Source: Neobacillus sp. PS3-40 (GTDB taxonomy: Bacteria; Bacillota; Bacilli; Bacillales; Cytobacillaceae). Taken from it: a stretch of DNA of 64,000 bases. The stretch covers positions 4,282,001-4,346,000 of the forward strand of contig NZ_CP133266.1 of assembly GCF_030915485.1 (NCBI RefSeq), given 5' to 3'. Below, piece by piece: positions 42,558-51,064 of the stretch; the first letter of the stretch is position 1; each line of letters opens with the position of its first letter. The translations under genes and the position numbers were made by a program. Under the pieces are notes generated by a model. That model worked only from the letters and a program-made list of their open reading frames with translations, was not told where the DNA came from and did not search any database.

Positions 42558-44138
42558 CTAGTCAGTGCCTTTAGATGGATCTGGTTTTTGTCCGTTCGGT
42601 TGCCGATATTGATTGTAGTTTCCTGTTAAACGTGGTCTTGTTTTAAGTGACCACCACGGGGCTCTAACTAGAACATCTTTCATTTCAGAACCTTTCATTG
42701 GAGCCATAGGTGATAGATAGGGTACGCCGAATGATCGTAGTGTACTTAAATGAATGATTATGGTGATAAGGCCAAGCATGATCCCGAGTAGACCCAGTGT
42801 TCCGGCGAGGAACATGATGGGAAAACGGAGCATACGGATGGCAATTGCTGCATTGTACCGAGGTATCGCAAACGAAGCGATTCCGGTAATGGCAACGACC
42901 ATAACCATTGGTGCTGATACGAGTCCTGACGAAACGGCAGCTTGACCAATTACTAGTGCTCCAACAATACTAACTGCTGAACCTACTTGTTTTGGTAAAT
43001 GAATTCCTGCCTCCCGTAATGCCTCAAATGTTATTTCCATAATTAATGCTTCAATTAGAGCCGGAAACGGAACTTCTTCACGCGACTTTGCTACGCTTAA
43101 CAATAGGGTCGTTGGAACCATTTCATGGTGAAAAGTTAGAATAGCAACATAACTAGAAGGGAGAAGCAAAGCAATCAGTAAAAAAAAGTAACGTAACCAG
43201 CGGATTAATGTTCCAATGATAAACCGTTGATAATAATCCTCCGCAGACTGAAAGAGTGAATAGAGTGTTGTCGGTGCAATAAGTGCAAAAGGTGTACCAT
43301 CAACCAAAATAACAACGCGACCTTCAAGCAAGTTAGAGGCAGCCACATCTGGTCGTTCTGTATTTAGGATCTGTGGGAAAGGCGAGAATGAATTATCTTC
43401 AATGAATTCTTCAATATAGCCGCTTTCTAAGATACCATCAATTTCAATCCGATTTAATCGATTATTCACTTCATCAATCAACGATTGATCAGCAAGTCCT
43501 TCAATGTAAAACAAAGCAATTTGCGTTTGACTATAACGTCCGACACTTAAAGATTTTATCTTAAGTTTGGGGCTCTTAATTTTCCTTCGCAAAAGAGTAG
43601 TATTGACTTTTAGTGTTTCTGTAAAGCCATCCCGTGGACCACGGACAACAGATTCAGCTATTGGCTCTTCAATTGAGCGTTTTTCCATTTTGGCTAACCC
43701 TGTTACGATGGCTTTCGCTTGACCATCAATTAGAATAACAGGGTTCCCCGCTGAGACTTGTTGGATGATTTCTTGAAAAGTATTAGCTTGGGTAACCTTT
43801 GAAACCACTATTTTCTCACTAAGTACTGTTTGTATATCAGAAAGATTCAAAATATCTTGTTGCATAAGCGGGGTAAGTACGCTTTTATCAATCTCCTCAG
43901 TATTAGACATCCCTTCAATATAAAGGAGACAGGCTTGTGTTCGATGACCAATTAAAAATGAACGAAATACCACATCGGAACAATCTGAGTAGATTGTTTT
44001 TAATACTTGTTCATTCTCAAGTAGAATCCCTGAAAGTCGGTCTTGTTCTATTGGCTGTTTTATAGAAGCGTCCTGTTGTTCTTGGACAGTGTTATCAGGA
44101 TTGAATTGTGATTTTCGTAACTTTTTCCGCAAGTTCAT
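42558..44138 (-). CDS. GerA-family spore germination protein, A subunit (operon 2)
   Basis: 526 residues with the same plan as the operon 1 A subunit: N-terminal hydrophilic domain with VVRGPRDGFTETLKVNTTLLRRKIKSPKLK and TERPDVAASNLLEGRVVILVDGTPFALIAP, then about five helices including PFPALIEALIMEITFEALREAGIHLP and GIMLGLITIIIHLSTLRSFGVPYLSPMAP. The first gene of an A-B-C-D operon on the minus strand. The ATG at 44138 follows GATGAGGAA. Two distinct receptor operons so close together suggest response to different germinants. Confidence 0.93.
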   Translation of the reverse strand: MNLRKKLRKSQFNPDNTVQEQQDASIKQPIEQDRLSGILLENEQVLKTIYSDCSDVVFRSFLIGHRTQACLLYIEGMSNTEEIDKSVLTPLMQQDILNLSDIQTVLSEKIVVSKVTQANTFQEIIQQVSAGNPVILIDGQAKAIVTGLAKMEKRSIEEPIAESVVRGPRDGFTETLKVNTTLLRRKIKSPKLKIKSLSVGRYSQTQIALFYIEGLADQSLIDEVNNRLNRIEIDGILESGYIEEFIEDNSFSPFPQILNTERPDVAASNLLEGRVVILVDGTPFALIAPTTLYSLFQSAEDYYQRFIIGTLIRWLRYFFLLIALLLPSSYVAILTFHHEMVPTTLLLSVAKSREEVPFPALIEALIMEITFEALREAGIHLPKQVGSAVSIVGALVIGQAAVSSGLVSAPMVMVVAITGIASFAIPRYNAAIAIRMLRFPIMFLAGTLGLLGIMLGLITIIIHLSTLRSFGVPYLSPMAPMKGSEMKDVLVRAPWWSLKTRPRLTGNYNQYRQPNGQKPDPSKGTD

Positions 44139-44332
44139 TATGAATTCCTCATCTTATGTAGTGGTAGCAATGTGAATTAACATAAAATACCTTTTTGGTT
44201 CTCTTTTAGTATGATTTCCAAATGGTTTTTTTAACCAAAATAATCGATTGGAACAGTTGATATTTTTTGTAAACCCCAAAATGTAAATTGTATAATAAAG
44301 GTAATGGGCTTTTAGAGAGGGGACACTAATAA

Positions 44333-44926
44333 ATGGAAAAAGTAAAAAAGGGAACATTTAAGAAAAGAATGGTACTAACGCTGAGTATTGTAAGTGCAAT
44401 TGGTCTTATATATATTGGAATCTTACAATTTAAAATTTATCAGTACAGCCATAAGGAAGTTCCCAAAAATGCTAGCTATTTAATTATTCTAGGAGCTAGA
44501 GTCAAAGGTACCATCCCGTCATTGGCCCTTAAAAGTCGAATTAATGCAGCAACAAAGTATTTAGAGGTAAACAAAGATACTATTGTTATTGCATCAGGAG
44601 GTAAAGGCCCAGGAGAAAAGATTTCTGAAGCAGAATCTATTAAAAAAGAGTTACTAAAAAGAAATATAAATGAGTCGCGAATCCTTATGGAAAATCGCTC
44701 AACAGATACATATGAAAATATAAAATTTTCAAAAGCATTTATACCCAAAACGGCAAAAGTTGGGGTTGTAGTAACCAATGGTTTTCATGTTTACAGGTCA
44801 ATTATAATAGGAAAAAATCAAAACTTAAATTTAGAGGGTCTTCCTGCAAAGACACCAAAACAGGTTCTTGTACAGCTATATATTCGCGAATACTTGGCAC
44901 TAACAAAATACTTTTTGACAAGATAG
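44333..44926 (+). CDS. YdcF/SanA-like DUF218 protein
   Basis: 197 residues. One N-terminal membrane helix (about 12-30) and then a DUF218 domain with its motifs: ASYLIILGARVKGTIPSLALKSRI, IVIASGGKGPGEKISEAE, ILMENRSTDTYENIKFSK and GVVVTNGFHVYRS. The domain faces the outside of the membrane and is linked to envelope functions in E. coli SanA; its reaction is not settled. ATG 44333 follows GAGAGGGG. Terminated by a bidirectional hairpin at 44988. Confidence 0.85.
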   Translation: MEKVKKGTFKKRMVLTLSIVSAIGLIYIGILQFKIYQYSHKEVPKNASYLIILGARVKGTIPSLALKSRINAATKYLEVNKDTIVIASGGKGPGEKISEAESIKKELLKRNINESRILMENRSTDTYENIKFSKAFIPKTAKVGVVVTNGFHVYRSIIIGKNQNLNLEGLPAKTPKQVLVQLYIREYLALTKYFLTR

Positions 44927-44987
44927 TCTTGGGATAAGTTAGGTGTTTTTATATTAATGAAATTTTTAAAATTATTGATTTCCACAG

Positions 44988-45026
44988 AAAAAAGCCCATC
45001 ACCGTTATACCTATGATGGGCTTTTT
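44988..45026. terminator. Bidirectional terminator
   Basis: AAAAAAGCCCATCA pairs with TGATGGGCTTTTT (45014-45026). It serves both the YdcF-like gene and the convergent phosphoesterase gene. Confidence 0.85.
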
Positions 45027-45053
45027 GATCATATAAGATTTGTTAATTAAAGG

Positions 45054-46172
45054 TTATTCTGCTGCAATGAAGGAAATTTCAATCAAAACAATTTCCGAGC
45101 GGCTTCCAATCCGAAGAGGTGGCCCCCAAAAACCAAAACCAGAAGAAACAATCGTATGAAGCTGATTTTTTTGCAAGTAACCCCAATCTAATTCAAATAA
45201 TTTCCGAGTGAAGAGGTGGTTTGGCGCTAATTGCCCGCGATGGGTATGGCCCGATAACAGTAGATCCACATGGTTCTTTTCTGCTTGTTTGATTTCAGTA
45301 GGTTGATGGTCCAACATGATTATTGGAACTGCTGGATCAACGTTAAGAAGTAATTCTTCAATGGATAAGCGATCTCGATCGGTTTTATCTTTCCGCCCTG
45401 CCAGATAGAAGGAGTTATCTATCTCTATTAATTGATCCTGCAAGATTACAATGCCGTTTCGCTCCATTTCGGTTACAAACCTTGATATTCCTCCGCCGTA
45501 ATACTCATGATTTCCGAGGACGCCATAAACGCCTAATGGTGCTGATAGACCCTTCATAACTTCGCCCATATTCTTCGAGATAAATGGCTCTGGATCATCA
45601 TCAATAATATCTCCTGGCATAAGGATAATATCTGGCTGTAATGCATTTACTTCCTTAACAAGTCGCCGGACATGTGATAAGCCAGAGAGTAGACCGAAAT
45701 GCATATCAGAAGACATAACAATCCGAAGCTGTGAGTGTTTGCTTACATGCTTTGGGATAACAAGGGAATAAGTACTAACTGCTGGGCTGTACGCATTATA
45801 TGTTCCATAAATGAACAGAAGAACAAAGAGTGTTAGAACAACGAAACCAATCCAAATTATGATCGAATGGAATGATAGCCCTTCAATTTGGAGAAACCAT
45901 CCTAATAAATCAGCAATAGGAAGGATCAAAATAGAATATTGAAGGACAGCAAACCAATAGGATCCAAGTACTTTAAAAAAAGTCCATTTTTTCATGAAAT
46001 GAGCTATTACATATGCATAAGAGAGAATCCCTATAAACAAACCAAAAAGCCATTTATGTTGGAGGCCCATTATCGTATGTAGCCAAACCCAACCATTCCA
46101 CCCAATATAAAAAGTAAGAGCCGAATAGATAAATAGAAAGATGATTATGCGCAAAACAATTCGTGGTTTCAT
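45054..46172 (-). CDS. Membrane metallophosphoesterase (YkuE-like)
   Basis: About 372 residues. Four to five hydrophobic helices in the first 150 residues are followed by a calcineurin-like phosphoesterase domain with the full metal-binding set: SDMHFG, PGDIIDDD, GNHEYYGG, DHQP and SGHTHRGQ. I start at ATG 46172 because AAAAGGAG sits six bases upstream; the frame extends to 46262 without such a site. Members hydrolyse phosphodiesters, in some cases UDP-diacylglucosamine-type lipids; substrate here unknown. Confidence 0.88.
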   Translation of the reverse strand: MKPRIVLRIIIFLFIYSALTFYIGWNGWVWLHTIMGLQHKWLFGLFIGILSYAYVIAHFMKKWTFFKVLGSYWFAVLQYSILILPIADLLGWFLQIEGLSFHSIIIWIGFVVLTLFVLLFIYGTYNAYSPAVSTYSLVIPKHVSKHSQLRIVMSSDMHFGLLSGLSHVRRLVKEVNALQPDIILMPGDIIDDDPEPFISKNMGEVMKGLSAPLGVYGVLGNHEYYGGGISRFVTEMERNGIVILQDQLIEIDNSFYLAGRKDKTDRDRLSIEELLLNVDPAVPIIMLDHQPTEIKQAEKNHVDLLLSGHTHRGQLAPNHLFTRKLFELDWGYLQKNQLHTIVSSGFGFWGPPLRIGSRSEIVLIEISFIAAE

Positions 46173-46348
46173 TGTATCTCCTTTTGTGAGTACACTCAAA
46201 GGTATAAAGTCGAAAAAATAACTTTTTAGGTCGAGTACTTCATGGAAGAAGGAGTATACCAAAAGAAATAATGTAGAGGAATTTCCTTTGCAATTATTTA
46301 CGAGGCGATACCCATTTTTGCTACTCTACATAACTTGCGGAAAAAGAA

Positions 46349-46459
46349 TTATAACCTGTCATCTTCCCAAAGTTTATAATAATACTCCTCAAGTTCTGGT
46401 TCATTGCTTTCGCAAATTTCTTCCATATCAATCCCGATTAATATTAAATTAGTAATCAT
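46349..46459 (-). CDS. Small acidic protein of 36 residues
   Basis: Found by hand. ATG 46459 follows a near-perfect ATAGGAGGAAACTT site. The peptide begins MITNLILIGIDMEEICESNE and ends EEYYYKLWEDDRL, strongly acidic with a Tyr cluster. I recognise no family. The strong ribosome binding site and the absence of any other gene in the 460 bases around it support a real gene. Confidence 0.5.
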   Translation of the reverse strand: MITNLILIGIDMEEICESNEPELEEYYYKLWEDDRL

Positions 46460-46635
46460 CGTAAGTTTCCTCCTATTTTGTTAAAAATTTATGATATTTG
46501 TAAATTTTAACAAAACAGTGTAGGAATTGGAACCTAAACATTTAGACTTTTTTATTCAAAAAGCGACATAGAAAAGGCGATAAAGTGCAGATAAGATCAT
46601 TTTTTAGTCGGATAGTTTTCCTGTTTTATCGAAAT

Positions 46636-47184
46636 TTATTTGTCGAATTCCCAAGCCAATTTTAAAGAGTCGATTAAATAATCAACAATGTACTCAATTT
46701 CAAGGTTATCGATCGTCAACTTGGAGTGGTGAACCGAATAGCTCTCTTGTCTTTTATAGAATAATTCTTCGATTTCCTTCAGTGAAAGTCCCTGAAGAAT
46801 AGGCCGGCTATCAATTAGTATGTTCAACCGCTCTTTCCATGATTCCCAAGACATATCAAGATAAATCACAACACAATTAGCTAAACAAATATCTCTAACT
46901 TCCTTTTGTAAAAAAGCCCCGCCACCAACTGAGATAATTTTTAATTTTTGGCTGCTAAATTGTGAAATTAAACTTTTTTCCTTTTCTCGAAATGCCTTTT
47001 CACCAATGGTTTTAAAGATTTGCGTAGTAGGCATCTGGTAGATATTTTCGATTTCTTTATCTATATCAATAAAAGTTCTAAATAATTTTTTTGCAACAAG
47101 TTGTCCGATAGTGGTTTTACCAACACCCATAAAACCGATAAAAACGATGCTTTTTTCTTGAAGTGAGCTTTTTGTATTTACCAT
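46636..47184 (-). CDS. aroK: Shikimate kinase
   Basis: Phosphorylates shikimate in aromatic amino acid synthesis. 182 residues with Walker A FMGVGKTTIGQLVAKKL, the shikimate-binding FIDIDKEIE (DxD-type), FREKEKSLI (Arg contacting shikimate), the ISVGGGAF glycine motif (GGG) and the lid region DSRPILQ. Length is normal. The ATG lacks a strong site (AAGGAAG lies rather far upstream). Stands alone, not next to other aro genes. Confidence 0.92.
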   Translation of the reverse strand: MVNTKSSLQEKSIVFIGFMGVGKTTIGQLVAKKLFRTFIDIDKEIENIYQMPTTQIFKTIGEKAFREKEKSLISQFSSQKLKIISVGGGAFLQKEVRDICLANCVVIYLDMSWESWKERLNILIDSRPILQGLSLKEIEELFYKRQESYSVHHSKLTIDNLEIEYIVDYLIDSLKLAWEFDK

Positions 47185-47451
47185 TTTAAGTAAGGCACTT
47201 CCTTATAGTAATGTCTAGTTTAGTAATAGGATTATTTTAACATAGGTTTAGTAAAGGGGGAAAATAACATGAAGAAATTTCTAATGATTAATGATTAAGG
47301 GAGAGGAATTTTCGAAACGATCTAAAGAGTAAGGCTTTACCCGTGCCCGCCAGATTTCTTTTTAAAGAATAAGTTAAGGATAGAGTTCAAAAAAAAGGTT
47401 TAAACAAACTAATGGTCACTATGAATCTCCCATAGTGACCTAACTTTAACA
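47185..47451. other. Intergenic region with a nine-codon open frame and a terminator
   Basis: AAAGGGGGAAAATAAC precedes ATG at 47269, but the frame stops after nine codons (MKKFLMIND, TAA at 47296-47298). GGTCACTATG (47411) and CATAGTGACC form a perfect stem that probably terminates the minus-strand MFS gene. Confidence 0.35.
47411..47437 (-). terminator. Terminator of the UMF1-type MFS gene
   Basis: GGTCACTATG and CATAGTGACC form a ten-base perfect stem; on the minus strand it is followed by a T-rich stretch after a short gap. Confidence 0.6.
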
Positions 47452-48726
47452 TCATCCAGATATTGAATTTGATTGCGGGGTTTGAATGGATTCTGGAACA
47501 CGAAGAAGGATAAAGCCACCAATTAGGAATAAGATAATCAGGCTGAATACTCCACTATTGGTATTATGTGTTATTTGGGCAGTAAATCCTACTAAAAAAG
47601 GACCAAGGATTGCTGCAAATTTATAAAAGATGTTGTAAAATCCAAAAAACTCATTTGCCGATTCTCTTGGAACAAGCCTTGCGAAGTAAGCACGACTAAG
47701 CGCTTGGATTCCCCCTTGTGAGGATGCAACCATCATTGCTAGAATCCAAAAATCTAAAGTAGTTTTTAAGAAATAAGCGTATATGCAAATGATGATATAA
47801 ACAGATATCCCTACAAGTAGCATTGTTTTTGTCTTGAATTTCTCCGCTAGGCGTCCATATAAAATGGAGAAAGGGGCAGCAACAATTTGTGTGGCAAATA
47901 AAATAATAAGAAGATTGGTTGAAGTGATTCCAAGGTCGGAACCGTAACTTGTTGACATGGTAATAATGGTATTAACCCCATCAATATAAAAGAAATAAGC
48001 AAGTAGGAAAAGAAATAGGGGGCGATATGCTTTAATATGTTTCATGGTTTGGAGCATACGTTTAATGCTATTTGTTACGGGTTTTGGTTCTCGTTCAATA
48101 TAATAAACCTGGTGAACATTCTTAAGCATGGGAATGGTGAACAAACCCCACCAAAGAGCAGTGATTGCGAATGATGCTTGACTTGCAACGGTTACAGATA
48201 AGGGGATAACTTTTTGTTGGGCTAGAATTATTAGCACGATGCTTAACAAGAAGGGAATAGTGCTTCCAACATAGCCCATCGCAAACCCTCTTGCTGATAT
48301 TTTATTCATGCGTTCTTCACTGGAAACATCAACCAGGAAAGCATCGTAGAAAATATTGGCCCCAGCAAAACCAATGACGGTTATCATATAAAAAAGTAAG
48401 AGAATAACCCATTGATTAGTGGGAACAATCGCAAGCAATGTCGTAAAAACGATTCCAAGGGCAAAGAAAAAGGTGAAAAACTTCTTTTTAAACCCTTGGT
48501 AGTCTGCAACAGTTCCAAGAATTGGCGCACAAATCGAAACCAGGAGTGTCGCAAGTGAATTTGCATATCCCCAATAGGCTGTCGAAGTGGATGCTTCGAT
48601 TCCAGCTTGTGTTGCTGCATTTTTAAAAAATAATGGAAATACAGCTGTTGTGATCAGTAAAGAATAGGCTGAATTTGCCCAATCATAATAAGTCCAGCTT
48701 TTTTCTTGCTTAGACATCTTTTTCAA
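47452..48726 (-). CDS. MFS transporter of the UMF1 (Atg22-like) family
   Basis: 424 residues, 12 helices. The N-terminal WTYYDWANSAYSLLITTAVFPLFF is the hallmark of the Atg22/UMF1 group, followed by AYWGYANSLATLLVSICAPILG and a late SSQGGIQALSRAYFARLVP motif. Eukaryotic members export vacuolar amino acids; bacterial substrates are mostly unknown. Start is TTG 48726 with AGGAGG nine bases upstream. Monocistronic. Confidence 0.88.
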   Translation of the reverse strand: MKKMSKQEKSWTYYDWANSAYSLLITTAVFPLFFKNAATQAGIEASTSTAYWGYANSLATLLVSICAPILGTVADYQGFKKKFFTFFFALGIVFTTLLAIVPTNQWVILLLFYMITVIGFAGANIFYDAFLVDVSSEERMNKISARGFAMGYVGSTIPFLLSIVLIILAQQKVIPLSVTVASQASFAITALWWGLFTIPMLKNVHQVYYIEREPKPVTNSIKRMLQTMKHIKAYRPLFLFLLAYFFYIDGVNTIITMSTSYGSDLGITSTNLLIILFATQIVAAPFSILYGRLAEKFKTKTMLLVGISVYIIICIYAYFLKTTLDFWILAMMVASSQGGIQALSRAYFARLVPRESANEFFGFYNIFYKFAAILGPFLVGFTAQITHNTNSGVFSLIILFLIGGFILLRVPESIQTPQSNSISG

Positions 48727-48922
48727 TGGCTAGCCTCCTATTAAATTCAATTCATATGGGTAATTCCCATAAAAATAGGGTCTATTGGCAAACATCCCTT
48801 TTGATCATAGGTTTCTGTTTATAACTATTTTACTACAGGAAAAAAGAAATAGAAGGTTTTATCTGAATTATTAAAATAGTAAGAACGTCAAAAAAATAAG
48901 TAAAGGAGAAAATCCCCTTTAC

Positions 48923-49297
48923 TTATTTATAGAACACTTTATCTATATTGAATTTCGCATGGAGTTTATTAATAATGTAGGTTTCATAAATTTCCCGATC
49001 CATCGCGTCTTCGACAACACAAACAGCAATGGTAAATACATCATCACGATTCTGTTTGATAGGGGATACAGTATCTTCAAAATGCTTCTTAACTCTTGGT
49101 CGTAATTTTCTTGCTTTACCAACAAACAAAAGTTCATCAACATTATTATAAAACAAGATAATTCCACCTTTATCCCTAGGGATTTTGTGGTAGTCTGTAA
49201 AACCATACACACTGCTTATTTCCGATTCAACACGTTCTCCCAGTTGTCTTTGTTTAGTAATGACAACATCAGGAGTTGGTATTTCAATTTTAATCAT
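48923..49297 (-). CDS. GIY-YIG domain protein
   Basis: About 124 residues. The GIY-YIG-like core appears as GIILFYNNVDELLFVGKARKLRPRVKKHF, with the variant I-I-L-F-Y / L-F-V-G in place of canonical GIY and YIG, the catalytic Arg in the KLRPRV helix, and Glu in DREIYETYIINKL. Stand-alone GIY-YIG proteins of Bacillus have no assigned role; weak nuclease activity or DNA repair is conceivable. I start at ATG 49297, eight bases after AGGAT. Confidence 0.75.
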   Translation of the reverse strand: MIKIEIPTPDVVITKQRQLGERVESEISSVYGFTDYHKIPRDKGGIILFYNNVDELLFVGKARKLRPRVKKHFEDTVSPIKQNRDDVFTIAVCVVEDAMDREIYETYIINKLHAKFNIDKVFYK

Positions 49298-49405
49298 TCT
49301 AATCACATCCTATTCCTATTCTTGGACTATGGTATCATACTTTCTTAAAGAAAATCCACTTATCATGGATTTAATTCAAGGGAAATAAAATGTAGGATCC
49401 CCAAT

Positions 49406-49439
49406 AAAAGAGCAGCCTTTTAAATCAGGCTGCTCTTTT
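49406..49439. terminator. Bidirectional terminator
   Basis: AAAAGAGCAGCCT (49406-49418) pairs perfectly with AGGCTGCTCTTTT (49427-49439), giving T-runs on both strands. Confidence 0.85.
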
Positions 49440-49521
49440 GAATGCAAATTTGCTAATTGTATAAAAAATTTCTCCATAGAAATTGTTCTATTTCTACAGA
49501 AAGGTAGGTTTAGTATAAAAC

Positions 49522-50856
49522 CTAGCTAGCTTTTGTTAGAGATTTCTTTTGTTGGTTGGATTTTAGTTTCATATATACTGGGATTCCAATAATAGCAATT
49601 CCAATTGACAAGAACGCGTCGATAGGGGAATTGATGAATGTGCTTCCAACGATATATAGTGCACCAACCACCGCAACAATTGGTGTAAATGGATATAATG
49701 GTACTTTATAGAGACTTTTAGCACCAATATCTTTTTTACGTAATAAGAAAACAGCTAAAAAGGCTAAACCGTAAAACAAAAAGACAGAAAACATTGCAAT
49801 ATCGGAAAGTCGATCAGGATTTCCAAAAAGCATCATAAAAATAGCAATTACAAGTTGAGAGAGGGTTGCCCCAATTGGTGTTTTAAACTTTGGATGGACT
49901 GTGGATAATGCTTTTGATCCAGGAAGGATCCCATTACTGGCCATTGCAAAAGGAATTCTTGGAAAAGTTAAGATTTTTCCATTTAAGCATCCAAAAATGG
50001 AAACCATTATTCCAATCGTTATGATATTTCCACCCATTTTTCCAAATAGAAGCGCAGCTGCAGTACTTGCTGCATTTGGTCCTAATGCAACAATCTTACT
50101 AGCAGGTAAAACATGAAGCATAGCGATATTGACGGTTAAGTAAGCGACAATAACAATGAGAATACCAGAAATAATTGCTCTAGGAAGTGTTTTGCTTGGA
50201 TTTTTCATTTCTCCAGCTATATAACCAACGTTCATCCAGCCATCATATGCGAAAAGAGTTGCTAAAATAGCGGCACCCATGCTAAATGATTGATTCACGC
50301 CACTCTCCATGTTAAGGATGTGCATGTCCCCATTAAAAATACCAAACGTTGCGATTAATATAATAGGAATTAATTTTCCAATGGTGGCGATGTTTTGGAT
50401 AAAACCACCGTATTGCGTACCTAATAAATTCATGAAACATAAGAAAAGGATTGTTATAATTCCAATAATAATTTTACTATTTTCAGAAAATCCGAAAAAA
50501 CCAGCAACAAGAGTACCGAAATATAAACTTAGGGCGCCCATGATCGCTGGCCCATAAACGAGGGTTTGCACCCAACCACATAAAAATCCCCAAAACTTTC
50601 CGTAAACCTCTTCAATATAAACATAAAGCCCACCTGTTTTTGGAATCTTAACGCTCACCTCTGCGATTGTTAATCCGCTGGCAAGAGTGATAATTCCACC
50701 TATAATCCAAGCCCAAAGGGCAATTGTAGAATTACCAGTTGCTGCAATTACAATTCCAGGTTTCATAAAGATCCCGGATCCAATAACAGTACCAACCACT
50801 AAAGATGTAGCAACAGAAAAACCAATATTTTTCTTTAAATGTGCGTTATTCCCCAT
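49522..50856 (-). CDS. APC-family amino acid permease (SteT-like)
   Basis: About 444 residues, 12 helices. The conserved first helix ATSLVVGTVIGSGIFMKPG carries the unwound GSGIF substrate site, and helix 6 has LFAYDGWMNVGYIAGEMKNPSKTLPRAI, typical of the LAT/SteT group of amino acid exchangers and permeases. Start at ATG 50856, six bases after GGAGG; an ATG at 50862 abuts that site. The substrate is probably a neutral amino acid such as serine or threonine; this is by family only. Confidence 0.87.
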   Translation of the reverse strand: MGNNAHLKKNIGFSVATSLVVGTVIGSGIFMKPGIVIAATGNSTIALWAWIIGGIITLASGLTIAEVSVKIPKTGGLYVYIEEVYGKFWGFLCGWVQTLVYGPAIMGALSLYFGTLVAGFFGFSENSKIIIGIITILFLCFMNLLGTQYGGFIQNIATIGKLIPIILIATFGIFNGDMHILNMESGVNQSFSMGAAILATLFAYDGWMNVGYIAGEMKNPSKTLPRAIISGILIVIVAYLTVNIAMLHVLPASKIVALGPNAASTAAALLFGKMGGNIITIGIMVSIFGCLNGKILTFPRIPFAMASNGILPGSKALSTVHPKFKTPIGATLSQLVIAIFMMLFGNPDRLSDIAMFSVFLFYGLAFLAVFLLRKKDIGAKSLYKVPLYPFTPIVAVVGALYIVGSTFINSPIDAFLSIGIAIIGIPVYMKLKSNQQKKSLTKAS

Positions 50857-51030
50857 GTCCATCCTCCGTGTACAAATGTATTTTTTGTATAAATGGATTA
50901 TAACACAATGCTTTCTTAGAATAATTTTTTAGAAAATTTAAATTTTTATAGATTGCTAATTGGAAACGGAAAATAGTAAATTTAGGTATTTAATTCGTAG
51001 ATTTACGACCAATCATAAAAATAGATAATA

Positions 51031-51060
51031 GAAAAGCTGCCGAGATAAAGGCAGCTTTTC
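51031..51060 (-). terminator. Terminator of the dicarboxylate symporter gene
   Basis: GAAAAGCTGCC (51031-51041) pairs perfectly with GGCAGCTTTTC (51050-51060); TTTTC on the minus strand follows the stem. Confidence 0.75.
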
Positions 51061-51064
51061 ACCA

